A stretch of DNA of 52,250 nucleotides, taken from positions 1-52,250 of the IMG/VR virus record IMGVR_UViG_3300037961_002566; one strand, 5' to 3'. Shown piece by piece: positions 25,601-31,800 of the stretch. Both the position numbers and the translations under genes were made by a program. Each line of letters opens with the position of its first letter. Position 1 is the first letter of the stretch. A model generated the notes under the pieces. That model was given only the letters and a program-made list of their open reading frames with translations. It did not search any database and was not told where the DNA came from. Origin of the DNA: a virus.

Positions 25601-28153
25601 GTCATGGCAGAAACATATCTCTATGCTCTACACGCTAAAGAGAGAAACAACTATGTCAGAGAGATTGATGTAAACAACATCAATCAATTTAAGGACAGAG
25701 GTTCTGGTATGTCTGACAGAGAAGCAGATGCCATATTGAACTGGTTTAGAAACCAGGAGAGAGAACTAGAAAACTTAAACGACATACGCACAAAGATACA
25801 AAGAGTAATAGACGATACCAACGAAGTGAGAAGAAACTCTGGTTTACAGGCTATGTTCTTACGAGGGTCAAACTGGACGAACTATATACCTTTGAGAGGT
25901 GCTTTCGATCCAGAAGATGAGACCGTTGACTTTAACAATGCAGGTCAGCGTAAAGCCCCACTGTTTGGTAGTAAAGGTAGAGAAGACCCTGTAGTCAAAG
26001 GTAGAATAGATTATGCTCCAAATCTAATTGTAAACACATTAACACAGAACGCTAATTCCATCATGAGAGCGGCTCAGAATAACGTAGGTCGTGTGGTGTT
26101 GGACATGATCAGAGAAGACCCTGTGATGCTCCAAGAGTTTGCAACCATACAGGACACAGTTCCAGAAAGAATGTTTGTGGATGCACGAACAGGGGTTCTA
26201 AGCAAGAGACCTGCCACAAGGGATGATGTTGCTAAAGACAAGCACATATTGATTGTGAAAGAAAACGGCAACGAAGTTGTCATACGGTTTAATAGTGCTG
26301 TGGTTGCAGGGGCGTTCAGAGGTGATACTGGTGCAGGAGATGCAGCAAGCAACTCTTACTTGATGATGGCTAACAAGTTTAACAGATACTTGTCTAGTAT
26401 TAACACCACGTTTAACCCAGAATTTATTATTCCGAACTTTGTCCGTGACATACAAACAGCGGCGGTCAACATCGATCAGTACGAGGGTGAGAGACTAAAA
26501 AGAATAGTTGTCAAAAGATCATTTGCTATGGCTAGGGGTATATATAGTGCTGTGCAGAAGAACGATATGTCCTCACCAGAGGCACAGATGTACGATGCTT
26601 TTGTAAAAGCAGGAGGTAAGAACGTAACCAACCAGATGACGACACTTGGTGATCAGGTTGCTGATATACAAAACACCTTGAATGCCATATCTGAAGGCGG
26701 AGCTAGGGGTGGGTTAGCCAAAATGAAAGACAACTTTGTAGGTAAAAAAGTTACATCGTTAATAAACTGGATAGAGAATACCAACACTGCTATGGAGAAC
26801 GCAGTTCGTGTATCCACATTTGAAGCTTTGTTAAATACAGGTCGATACACAGAGCAACAGGCAGCCCTAGCCGCCAGAGAGATTACAGTAAACTTTGCTA
26901 GAGGTGGTGAGTATAAAACATTCCTAAACTCTTTGTATCTGTTCTTCAACGCATCATTACAGGGAACATTCGCCCTAGCAGAAGCCGCCACACGATCAAA
27001 GAATGTAAGACGTTTGTGGGTGGGCATAGTTGTAGCAGGTATATTGTCTGATCAAATCAATGCATTCTTTTCTGATGAAGATGAAGATGGCATTCTTATT
27101 TACGATAAAACAACAGACTTTACATTAGAGCATAATTTTCTCATACCTAATTTAGCAGGTAAGGCTATGGATGCTGTAAGAGATGAAGAAGATAATGTAC
27201 TCCAGAAGAACTCTTTCTCTATCCCACTGCCCTACGGAATAAACTTAGCGTTTAATGTGGGTCGGTCTCTCAGCAGAAGAATGAGAGGGGCATACACTCC
27301 TGCACAGGCTACAAGTTCTATAATGTCAACAACATTGGAAGCTCTTAATCCTTTAGGTGGTTCCGAAAGCATTGCTAACATGGCAGCTCCTACGATTGGT
27401 GACCCATTAGTTAGTCTTTGGCAAAACATAAATTACGATAAAACACCCATAACAAAACAAGTATCGCAGTTTGCGGTGGGTACGCCAGATAGTCAGACAT
27501 ACTGGAATAGTGCAAGTCCTATGTCTATAAGCATCGCTCAGTTTTTAAACAGAGCATTAGGTGGGAACGAAGTAAAGAGCGGAATGATAGATGTCAGTCC
27601 AGATACGTTGGACTTCCTGTTCAACTATTTTACAGGTGGTGCAGGTATGTTTGTCCAAAGGACAGCCACATTTGGATATGACTTGTCTACAGGGAATGTC
27701 TTTGAAGCATTTGAAGATGGTCTCACGGGAGAAGCGGTTAGGGAACAGATTAGGAAAACACCAATACTTAGAAAAGCTATTACGTCCGTATCAGAAAGAG
27801 AAGATACAGGTAAGTTTATACAGAAAAGAAACGTCATATTCGGTGCGAAGAAAGAACTAAAAGAAGCCATAGCTAGTAGAGATATGGACGAGATTAGAAG
27901 AGTTAGAAATAAGTTTCCTAAAGAGTTAAGGATATATGGAATAATCAGAGCCATAAACACCAAGAGACAGAAGCTTACATCACTCAGAAACAAACTGATC
28001 AGAGCAGAAAAGACAGCCAAGAACAAAGATGTATACGAAGCTAGGATAAAGAGATTAGATAAGCAGATACAGGCTTTGATAGGCAGAGGTAATTCTCTAA
28101 TGAAGAATATCGAACTCGATTTCTTTACAGAGTATGGCTTAACAGGGTATTGA
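16664..28153 (+). CDS. Giant polyvalent/ejected virion protein, 3829 aa
   Basis: One intact frame of 3829 codons. Seen: a Gly/Ala-rich hydrophobic stretch (about 125-180); coiled coils (about 540-790); a metallopeptidase-like NHEVLHSLRALG (HExxH at 905-909) with a possible third ligand in EEAVADLFQD (about 976); a GEGRKRIQALKKLGYKN block, ParB-like in look (about 1185); the polyvalent-protein block NYRVFEIELP, TIQDFQSDWGQRGRKLG, QTQHWSKLMIKRLL (about 1660-1885); GNYDTLTMDMWWMRFFNRIT (about 2490); YLYALHAKERNN with GSGMSDREADAIL (about 2985-3020); FNPEFIIPNFVRDIQTA (about 3250, LPD38-like) and further membrane-prone segments. Such phage polyvalent proteins are thought to be carried in the virion and injected. 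No RNA polymerase motifs are recognised. Confidence 0.75.
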   Translation: MPLKLIRSPVTGEYYPVNIAGDTPTPEEKERIRQYLLMKEREVPAVQEEIQKNYAPKSGFGALGVGVDQAKHLGLSFLQGVNRMVGDDEDADEYQEMLNKLGRKIRQESAGLQKFKEIDSIGDAARFAGETILQTIPSTAVALTGAAAGVATLPFSGTVLGVGVSGALGGAAASLPLFMGGNREAQKESLRRQGKPVEVDEGAAFFTALPQALLESWGTIFITSIKKAGLKVNPQAFESGGLFTRLVDKATGTAPRRIGGAIGTGAVAESVTEVGQLLLERKQAGMSIDFNNPEVLDQVIEAAVAGGLVGGVFKGGVTGVSEFSERKKKADKQTELNNDLEEEYRQNVEMQKNAQQSFTNNPALLMAEEGSPITDGLTKAGDVLASETREPRPVRPDELTAKQLAVIRNERTKKGVSLDETQFPITLEEIRATLGPREARRLASKQGIPVKDINTATVNKFSYDQYKKVLESIRKNKDRDFSENKINAIIQKATGFKSGELTQAIRNELVGRGHLRATQDRAYRMETGMSIPVGEVEFQKAREFTEGRLAKESKQLDDRIIEAEKQLETGQVEGRKERGKKRFTMPTLAQQLQDKIELANKLETMKDNVTESVVPAINKLIKPYIANKTVKPFKTPLDVFKGINTILGSATSNNTRGVPYGLRKEIRDLQEEVARTERGIEADKQAHMFLQTSDFSADNVKFGMRGSTQANDPEMLFARQRQKEEQLRRKEQELETEQATARELKKNVRVLADQEAYEKQVDKIKGIQEEIQKLKRDAKELEDIRRKPTASVTQNQGQNQSNQMNATANLGAKNPFVNEYQQNLNEVGDRLRSYLKDDLKLNPDRVELITKNYIQKDGFVFGQEQRAGHNKRAITLAMQLFDRDTIADPTKQDMILDRIKGTLNHEVLHSLRALGLFTEQEFQTLVKAANTRKKVLWREGKVVERQYTYLDRVKRIYRRDRFPDMDEKAFNDMVQEEAVADLFQDAMDGKLKLGGVQKTLLQRIIDFFKAIYKANIDNEFDDISQIIEDVKSGKIGMRKPQELSSDDQVRFSLGEDVYNNARKEKIKIDELDVYSRVEGVNANKPDTEFLANYKTRVGPLGRDISKVGHNPVGYRPIYEDEYVKTILVPTDQAAKLLAPIDIGSETIDSIAEGIEKYDVKINPPQISVELSEDGKSLLVTSGEGRKRIQALKKLGYKNVAVDLMSRKGKAYKSELEAYAKPKILINRIGYDPTNPDKGSRGVVYSINDNNYATITQERDIDKLGFYSKALEVIEKMPQKKGTGEQFLKYLEGKVKKDELLWTGVQDYLENTDKVTKDELLALMSSNRIYVEETELLAFGKSEQKKDLIDLPRTNMERNNATEDVIADRMAFGQKNYRISKKNLRYPDELSSKIEQGSVRVYEGDVISIADLVNNRKLNNETLMLLGDADIGFIESEQEIDKLSKQAGLKYQIIEVRDEAGARDFVEREKIKLRDNKEELEEREESGGFIPEGVRYEIEDLENSVAGYEDFYGNLTGDAFDAYEDKVEGVVGNKFYVLRFEGNTEEEILEDRSKQKYDQTTLERHGIIKREGESYERQTPIIVELTEDIRVNSVKRGDFGTDEDVKAYQELREKQNNIILTENFKIRKKQEEIDAQNSEIRRFNQTLLPADNEASTAAGGTNYRVFEIELPAEAFPKLKYNPVHFKGERQLVFALAKDRIMPDGRKALTIQDFQSDWGQRGRKLGFTEPVLRQDVDYSVRQIRDIIKGLRALFQQRLDQLAEGINVTKASDQYLEKIVKKRQQQLDEFEKNIEENIKQVYKRGFPLKEGTKNIEMINKAGSELDRLTQISSYDSIFPELDDAMEPVNVSFRNLSTSKLDRFKGFGKYPNAPFITQTQHWSKLMIKRLLKRASDEGYDYLVFSGGDVLVNQLGQPEGNNSFYDDQLPGFVRDVLKPLDKEAFIGRYQDQLRKLINRGMAELTQQERESILNVYDGMKSDVSIEREDSFSNYTPEQRQEMVDAIVKLRQTNGATQALVLNAIQRDQFGKIKLQYMARTIRNSKPPPDADRLAKLKAANIDVTAMLSRPLAEIFQKRLPTGEAIPVTQEQLEKEYKAIMSQTVSFPRYDGETNPRGEVLSTTSRSYKKYYDTFISHDENGKPREGTDLGLMYYDNINDKPSAFNSHDTVKQEARRDYRALHKSYAIRLTKKLKEQLELGQELFSLGYTPEGDKVTGIDKTLMERVISTLTENQYLISSLPELEDDPKGDPTLNFRNLIPSTGRRDVAVVMRDYLSHRQNRAGDFRINLDDVTDADKESIATIMAAEAEVALARDGNALGWYDAKFRAAKSLIGLIRPEILNNPEHDAVFDYALAVTSNGVAVMQNFEYALKQYDYWVENGKFDEIGYGKSKGAMEAHFALYNALTDMMKSGDYKRPKRLDNYPPEAIGVDIEHFLDRDIKIRDLINDPVLSGIAEKSGVSLESLGSQEKKDTVVKMSTIIGSKIGGGFYQNLRGNYDTLTMDMWWMRFFNRITGNPFKTPQDKTQLKNYNQFLEEITVNRANLTDIEKRLLKEARDNIGNVPLRRDMVARTTQRMDQRIIDLAKEYSVIRNRYYNSVSNQGVVDGMTAEERAVIRRRNREQNNLLVKPRSVLLADSIKRNFVDIGQDTPRSATDRELMRETTQMAIRKLEQRGVVPKGALTNADFQAVMWFHEKELLDKLGARKGNGQQNDFVDSAIEALRKEGIDDDTIAKTLPNAERGRIIRGADSERRVAEPSEGSIAARQQLAAFKSVKEKNDITRKQAEDIKKELDQDRQKYYSLGYIPEERERDRANFESTLRANVQDFQHKWNYSASSDFVAKILGGIKIGQSFQLGYSDEKAKALSDLFIRKFQDRMIPVSRMVDELQEKGFKLTDALNPIMQARLSQGKANEEIRDKRETIHKDVVEAVAKLNFTDAEFEQLKSVSNAATDPDQGGEGYIEVVMKDFMPSFWRRMLFGTPSKKLVMAETYLYALHAKERNNYVREIDVNNINQFKDRGSGMSDREADAILNWFRNQERELENLNDIRTKIQRVIDDTNEVRRNSGLQAMFLRGSNWTNYIPLRGAFDPEDETVDFNNAGQRKAPLFGSKGREDPVVKGRIDYAPNLIVNTLTQNANSIMRAAQNNVGRVVLDMIREDPVMLQEFATIQDTVPERMFVDARTGVLSKRPATRDDVAKDKHILIVKENGNEVVIRFNSAVVAGAFRGDTGAGDAASNSYLMMANKFNRYLSSINTTFNPEFIIPNFVRDIQTAAVNIDQYEGERLKRIVVKRSFAMARGIYSAVQKNDMSSPEAQMYDAFVKAGGKNVTNQMTTLGDQVADIQNTLNAISEGGARGGLAKMKDNFVGKKVTSLINWIENTNTAMENAVRVSTFEALLNTGRYTEQQAALAAREITVNFARGGEYKTFLNSLYLFFNASLQGTFALAEAATRSKNVRRLWVGIVVAGILSDQINAFFSDEDEDGILIYDKTTDFTLEHNFLIPNLAGKAMDAVRDEEDNVLQKNSFSIPLPYGINLAFNVGRSLSRRMRGAYTPAQATSSIMSTTLEALNPLGGSESIANMAAPTIGDPLVSLWQNINYDKTPITKQVSQFAVGTPDSQTYWNSASPMSISIAQFLNRALGGNEVKSGMIDVSPDTLDFLFNYFTGGAGMFVQRTATFGYDLSTGNVFEAFEDGLTGEAVREQIRKTPILRKAITSVSEREDTGKFIQKRNVIFGAKKELKEAIASRDMDEIRRVRNKFPKELRIYGIIRAINTKRQKLTSLRNKLIRAEKTAKNKDVYEARIKRLDKQIQALIGRGNSLMKNIELDFFTEYGLTGY
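23031..23050. promoter_or_regulatory. Intragenic copy of the palindrome
   Basis: AAAAGTACTATGATACTTTT deviates from the perfect 12791 copy at two positions. It lies deep inside the giant gene, about 5 kb from either end, with no convincing -35/-10 pair next to it. Its codons read Lys-Lys-Tyr-Tyr-Asp-Thr-Phe. Intragenic placement argues for a roadblock or architectural role rather than promoter control. Confidence 0.6.
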
Positions 28154-28176
28154 TATGCTTGATATGATTGATATAT
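28150..28176 (+). repeat. Three tandem 9-bp repeats
   Basis: TTGATATGC, TTGATATGA and TTGATATAT follow each other without gaps, starting in the last codons of the giant gene. They lie directly beside a copy of the palindrome. They may be binding sites for a second protein. They also produce a weak rightward promoter (TTGATA 28150-28155, 16-base spacer, TATATC 28172-28177). Confidence 0.6.
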
Positions 28177-28178
28177 CA

Positions 28179-28198
28179 AAAAGCACTATAGTACTTTT
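28179..28198. promoter_or_regulatory. Palindrome copy between converging genes
   Basis: AAAAGCACTATAGTACTTTT lies in the 32-base gap between the giant gene and the leftward methyltransferase. It also supplies the methyltransferase stop codon and last codons. No terminator hairpin other than the palindrome itself is present here. With the upstream repeats it could mark a rightward antisense promoter starting near 28184. Confidence 0.65.
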
Positions 28199-29286
28199 AC
28201 CTTTGTAAACAGAGGTGTCTCTCCCATAAGTCTGTCTTCAGCTATCTCAACATAGTCTTTATTAAGTTCTATAATAGTAGCGTTCCTATTTAATCTGTCT
28301 GCCACTAACCCTGTGGTTCCCGATCCGCCAAAGGGGTCAAGAACGTGTCCGTCTTTTGGACATCCTGCTTTGATACAGGGTTCTATTAGATCAGTAGGGA
28401 AAACAGCAAAGTGTGCTTCCTTGTAGGGTTTAGTGTTTACTGTCCAGACAGACCTTTTGTTTTTAGTCTCTGGCATCATGTCACGCTCTCTTGTTAGACC
28501 ATTAAATACATTCTCTTTGTCTTTAGAGTTATCTACGTTGATAGGTGTCTTGCCACCCCATCGGTTTTGACTAGCCTCTTCTTGTATAGCTTCATGGTCA
28601 AAGTAGTAATGTGAGTTCTTGCTCAATAGAAAGATATACTCATGTGCTTTAGTGCATCTATCTTTTACTGATTCGGGCATAGGGTTTGGCTTATGCCATA
28701 TGATATCCTGCCGTAGATACCATCCGTCTTCCTGTAGAGCGAATGCCACTCGCCAAGGTATGCCCATCAAATCTTTCTCTTTTAGTCCTTGTATCTTGTT
28801 TGCCCTGTTAGGACTCACTTCTGGTTGATCATGTTTGTCTTTATGGAGTGTTTGCTTAACATTCATCCCATCTGCACGATAGTTGTGATATGTGTCGCCC
28901 AAATTTAGCCATACAGTGCCGTCTTCTTTTAGGGTATCTCTTACCCCACGGAACACCTCTACAAGCCGTCTGACGTAATCCTGAGGGGTCAATTCTAAGC
29001 CAATTTGCGAATCTTTACGCTCTGCACCGCATATTGGACACTTTTGCCTGTAAATGGCATCTCCGACTACATCTCCGTGGTCATACATATTTGCATGACC
29101 TGTAGCTGTATCTTTGGATATCTTAGTTAGTCTTTTGTGAGGACAGTTTGGGTCACCACCCACCCACGTTCCTGTATTGTAATCACGGAGTCCGTAGTAG
29201 GGCGGTGAAGTAACAACAGTATCAAAGTGATTCTTTGGTAATGTCTTTAGAACCTCTAGACAATCACCTATCTTTATGTTGATCAT
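28186..29286 (-). CDS. DNA methyltransferase, beta-class N4/N6 type
   Basis: 366 aa. Motif IV TSPPYYGLRDY (about 26-36) precedes motif I VLDPFGGSGTTGLVADRLNR (about 315-334), the order of beta-class amino-methyltransferases; TSPPY is compatible with N4-cytosine or N6-adenine modification. CPHK (about 48) and QKCPICGAE (about 83) suggest a small zinc-binding insertion in the target-recognition region. The C-terminus (TIIELNKDYVEIAEDRL) holds motif II. No restriction enzyme is coded nearby, so it is an orphan enzyme that likely protects or marks phage DNA. The start overlaps the upstream gene by 23 bases. Confidence 0.9.
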   Translation of the reverse strand: MINIKIGDCLEVLKTLPKNHFDTVVTSPPYYGLRDYNTGTWVGGDPNCPHKRLTKISKDTATGHANMYDHGDVVGDAIYRQKCPICGAERKDSQIGLELTPQDYVRRLVEVFRGVRDTLKEDGTVWLNLGDTYHNYRADGMNVKQTLHKDKHDQPEVSPNRANKIQGLKEKDLMGIPWRVAFALQEDGWYLRQDIIWHKPNPMPESVKDRCTKAHEYIFLLSKNSHYYFDHEAIQEEASQNRWGGKTPINVDNSKDKENVFNGLTRERDMMPETKNKRSVWTVNTKPYKEAHFAVFPTDLIEPCIKAGCPKDGHVLDPFGGSGTTGLVADRLNRNATIIELNKDYVEIAEDRLMGETPLFTKVKVL

Positions 29287-29758
29287 TCTTTAGCTCCCAA
29301 GCTTTCTTTCGTAAGTTTTTAAACTTTGCCTGTGCCACTTCATTCGTTGCTAACTCTTTTCTTGATTCTATGTTAAGAAAACCTTTCAAAGCTTGAATGC
29401 AGTTTTTTTCATTATCTATATTATCTGTGAACAAATAGTAACTAGACTCAGAGAGGAAGTGATTAGACTCACCTATCTCATCCATCAACACTTCCCAAAA
29501 CTCTGGCTCTTTGCAAGACATGATAGCACTCTTAACAAGACGTTGACCCTCTAGTTCGGTTGGTTTTATGTCTACCTCTTCATGCTCGTTTATCCTAACC
29601 ATAGCTACACCATATCTAGAACCCACCCAATCTCTGAGCAATCCGTCTGGAACATCATCAGGGTGTATGCACAAGCGTAAGTTAAAACCATTCTTATCTT
29701 TGTTCATTGACACCTGTACAGCTTCAAACTGATACGCTACATCTTTTACATTAGTCAT
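29264..29758 (-). CDS. Unknown early-region protein
   Basis: 164 aa; not assigned. The N-terminal half is beta-type (YQFEAVQVSMNKDKNGFNLR, LRLCIHPDDVPDGLLRDWVG, YGVAMVRINEHEEV) and the C-terminal half is helical and charged, ending in KFKNLRKKAWELKNDQHKDR. The 'F.A..VS..KDK.G..L.L.IHPDD.P..L..D..G.RY....V' pattern is familiar from phages with Erf-type recombination modules, but I know no function. It sits between the methyltransferase and small DNA-processing genes, overlapping both by 8-23 bases, so it is cotranscribed with them. Confidence 0.65.
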   Translation of the reverse strand: MTNVKDVAYQFEAVQVSMNKDKNGFNLRLCIHPDDVPDGLLRDWVGSRYGVAMVRINEHEEVDIKPTELEGQRLVKSAIMSCKEPEFWEVLMDEIGESNHFLSESSYYLFTDNIDNEKNCIQALKGFLNIESRKELATNEVAQAKFKNLRKKAWELKNDQHKDR

Positions 29759-29996
29759 TTGCTTTCTCCCCAGATGGTGTGGCTTTTATTGCACTAACAT
29801 TCTTAACTTCATACGCTATCTTATTCATCTTATCGTATCGTTTGCTTGCAACATTTAACTCTCTATCTCTTGCCATCTCTTTGGCTTCAAGTTTGTTCCT
29901 TGCTCTGATTCGTCTTGTTCTTCGATATACAACTTCGACAACGACATCAAACGACATCGCTCTAAGATAATCAGTTGTTCCTCTGTCTAGTTTCAT
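29751..29996 (-). CDS. Small charged protein, unknown
   Basis: 81 aa from ATG29996; the longer frame upstream is rejected because it lies in the HNH gene, and GGAGAAAG stands 5 bases before this ATG. Sequence MKLDRGTTDYLRAMSFDVVVEVVYRRTRRI (start split here) is followed by ARNKLEAKEMARDRELNVA, a strand-then-helix arrangement resembling small phage proteins that repeat an 'I-A-x-x-x-x-EAxxxA' motif. Highly charged. Function unknown; it is in the recombination operon. Confidence 0.55.
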   Translation of the reverse strand: MKLDRGTTDYLRAMSFDVVVEVVYRRTRRIRARNKLEAKEMARDRELNVASKRYDKMNKIAYEVKNVSAIKATPSGEKAND

Positions 29997-30252
29997 TGTA
30001 CTTTCTCCAATTTTCTTCTGCCCATTCGATTGGGTCAACTCCTTGGAATATCCACCATCGTTTCTCGTTGCCGTCATGATGTATTTCCATATGGTGGGTA
30101 TGGCAGATAGGCACTACCCAATTGTCGCCCACTTTCAATGCAACACCTCTAGGTTCTGCATACATAATGTGATGAGCCTCACTCTCTCTTCCACAGATCA
30201 AGCAAGGCTCTTTTCTAACTAAGGATAAATATTTTTTATCCCTTATCTTCAA
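29971..30252 (-). CDS. HNH-type nuclease (DUF968/Ref-like)
   Basis: 93 aa with a TTG start that overlaps the previous stop (TTGA). KEPCLICGRESEAHHIMYAE and VVPICHTHHMEIHHDGNEKR contain the zinc-binding Cys pairs and the HH/H residues of a beta-beta-alpha-metal (HNH) nuclease. WAEENWRKYNETRQ closes it. Proteins of this small type, beside Erf and SSB-like genes, are thought to act in phage recombination or to nick DNA in repair, like P1 Ref or lambda NinG-type helpers. The metal-ligand pattern is clear; the substrate is not known. Confidence 0.8.
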   Translation of the reverse strand: MKIRDKKYLSLVRKEPCLICGRESEAHHIMYAEPRGVALKVGDNWVVPICHTHHMEIHHDGNEKRWWIFQGVDPIEWAEENWRKYNETRQRNN

Positions 30253-30593
30253 GACAACAAGTCATCCAGAGTTGTTGTTTGTTGTGCAGGTTTACTTGGG
30301 ATAGGCTGTTCGCCATCTTTCCTATCTTTGTGAACACTCGCCCTAACCGTGATGTACTTCTGCTGTTTAGAGCCATCATCCCTTGGCTTGCTGAGATTAA
30401 CCCACCCTGCAATGCTGATCTTAGGCTTTGGGTCATCATTGCTGTGTATGTTATCTTTGTATAAAAGATACTGCTTGTGGATATTCTCACACAAATCTAA
30501 GGGAAGTTCCAAGTCACCAATCATATCTGGTTGACCGTCTTTCTGCTTAAACCTGTTTGAGTTTAAGATACCATTGAAATAGATTTTATTCAT
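30249..30593 (-). CDS. Possible single-stranded DNA-binding protein
   Basis: 114 aa. Strand-rich with ISIAGWVNLSKPRDDGSKQQ followed by KYITVRASVHKD, then a flexible Gln/Pro/Lys linker and an acidic end TTLDDLLS. A compact beta domain, a disordered linker and an acidic hydrophobic tip is the architecture of SSB proteins. The gene sits directly after the Erf gene (TAATG-type overlap), the usual place for a phage SSB. No OB-fold signature is certain, so this is an inference from shape and neighbours. Confidence 0.45.
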   Translation of the reverse strand: MNKIYFNGILNSNRFKQKDGQPDMIGDLELPLDLCENIHKQYLLYKDNIHSNDDPKPKISIAGWVNLSKPRDDGSKQQKYITVRASVHKDRKDGEQPIPSKPAQQTTTLDDLLS

Positions 30594-31321
30594 TAGCTTG
30601 CTCCTTGTAAGTTATCTAATTTGGTTTTGGTTTCTTGTTTAAATTTAGCCATCAAATCTGCATCGTCTTTGAATGTGTTTATGGCTTCTTGGTTTACCGA
30701 AATAAACTCCTTTAGATGGTTCACAGACCCTTGATCTTGCATGAAGTGTTTTAGTATTCTAAACACCGCTTGCGGATGGGTCTCACCCTCATTCTTCTTT
30801 ACTTGGTTATTCTTACCAGACAATTCTTTCACCACAGTTTTAATCTCTTCCTGTTTGCTGCCTGGCGGCGGATTAGTTCCATTTTGTACCATAGTACTTT
30901 TTGGTTCTACCGTGGTAGAATTACCATCGTCATCTGTTTCTGGATCGCATTCTAGGTTCAACATGGATTGAAGTAGATATCTCCTCATGTAGGTGATGCC
31001 ACTACCGATTGCTTGGCTACCCTTTTTCGTATCGTCAAGACAACTAACCTTGCTTTCTAGTTTCTCCCCAGAGGGCAGGTGGTACAAGGTACAAACCAAT
31101 AGGTTTTCTATTCTGTCATTCATATTCAGTACTTCCGTAGTAAAAGATATATGAACACCATTCTCTTCTAATGGCTTTTTACAAGCTTCAAAAACATCCA
31201 TAAGGGTAGAGTATTTACTACCGATATGAGGATTTCTCCCAGACTTTTTTAATTCTGAGAAGCCTTGCCCTCTTGCTTTCTCTATAGCTTCAAATATTTT
31301 TTCTTTAAGTGGCTCAACCAT
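30593..31321 (-). CDS. erf: ERF-family single-strand annealing recombinase
   Basis: 242 aa. The N-terminal 130 residues carry the ERF core: SKYSTLMDVFEACKKPLEEN, then VCTLYHLPSGEKLESKV, and the hallmark GSQAIGSGITYMRRYLLQSM followed by LECDPETDDDGN. The C-terminal part is a linker with acidic/basic helices (VNHLKEFISVNQEAINTFKD). ERF proteins anneal complementary single strands and, in P22, help circularise the genome. The RecB/Cas4-like nuclease at 32249 probably makes the strands. A palindrome copy lies inside the gene (30882-30901). Confidence 0.9.
   Translation of the reverse strand: MVEPLKEKIFEAIEKARGQGFSELKKSGRNPHIGSKYSTLMDVFEACKKPLEENGVHISFTTEVLNMNDRIENLLVCTLYHLPSGEKLESKVSCLDDTKKGSQAIGSGITYMRRYLLQSMLNLECDPETDDDGNSTTVEPKSTMVQNGTNPPPGSKQEEIKTVVKELSGKNNQVKKNEGETHPQAVFRILKHFMQDQGSVNHLKEFISVNQEAINTFKDDADLMAKFKQETKTKLDNLQGAS
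30882..30901. promoter_or_regulatory. Intragenic palindrome copy plus second palindrome
   Basis: TTTTGTACCATAGTACTTTT (30882-30901) has the complete core but one outer arm changed to T's. Three bases further, TTCTACCGTGGTAGAA (30905-30920) is a separate perfect 16-base palindrome. Both are in the linker region of the Erf gene, where protein sequence is loosely constrained. Confidence 0.55.
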
Positions 31322-31499
31322 TTTCTTTTCCTTTCATGTATGATTCAAATATCGAGTCTATTACTGCTTTGTATTGGCTCTGTGTTGTGAACTGAGAAAT
31401 CATTAATTCACCTACCAATTTCTGAAGATGCTTCACATCTTTCTGACTTATATTCCACATTATCTTATCGCTATAAGGGAATGTTTTTTTCTCACTCAT
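31314..31499 (-). CDS. Small unknown protein upstream of erf
   Basis: 61 aa from ATG31499 (GGAGAGAAT just before it); the longer frame upstream is rejected because it runs through the preceding gene. Starts SEKKTFPYSDKIMWNISQKD and continues VKHLQKLVGELMISQFTTQS. Helical, with no recognised domain. It overlaps Erf by 8 bases and the upstream gene by 8 bases, so it belongs to the same operon. Similar tiny genes often precede recombination genes in phages; function unknown. Confidence 0.55.
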   Translation of the reverse strand: MSEKKTFPYSDKIMWNISQKDVKHLQKLVGELMISQFTTQSQYKAVIDSIFESYMKGKENG

Positions 31500-31800
31500 G
31501 ATTCTCTCCATATATAGTTTTGGTTTTGAAAAACCCCTTATGTTGGGGGTATCTATGCATGAAGTACCTTGCATACATAGAAATAAAATCGTTACTAATC
31601 TTAAATGGGTTGCCGTAAGTCACTACGCTAGTCTCCCATCTCACTCTATTTATAATCATCCACGCTGACATCTTCTTGTGACCTCTCTTGATTGCATGGA
31701 AAGTAAACTTGTCAAACAACTCACATACCTCTGGATTTTTTAAATGCCATGCCCACCACTTTTCTTTGAGGTGTTCGTAATGATTAAAATATTCGGTCAT
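31492..31800 (-). CDS. Conserved phage protein of unknown function
   Basis: 102 aa. The blocks NPEVCELFDKFTFHAIKRGH, KKMSAWMIINRVRWETSVVT and PFKISNDFISMYARYFMHRY with PQHKGFFKTKTI are a pattern I have seen in many phage and prophage early regions, always without a known role. It is aromatic-rich and basic, with a helical look, and may bind nucleic acid. It overlaps neighbours on both sides by 4-8 bases, so it is part of the leftward recombination operon. Confidence 0.7.
   Translation of the reverse strand: MTEYFNHYEHLKEKWWAWHLKNPEVCELFDKFTFHAIKRGHKKMSAWMIINRVRWETSVVTYGNPFKISNDFISMYARYFMHRYPQHKGFFKTKTIYGENHE

Noticed and set aside
16664-28153. N4-type virion RNA polymerase in the giant protein
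   Set aside because: Size is similar but no T7-like polymerase motifs are recognisable; polyvalent-protein motifs are present instead.
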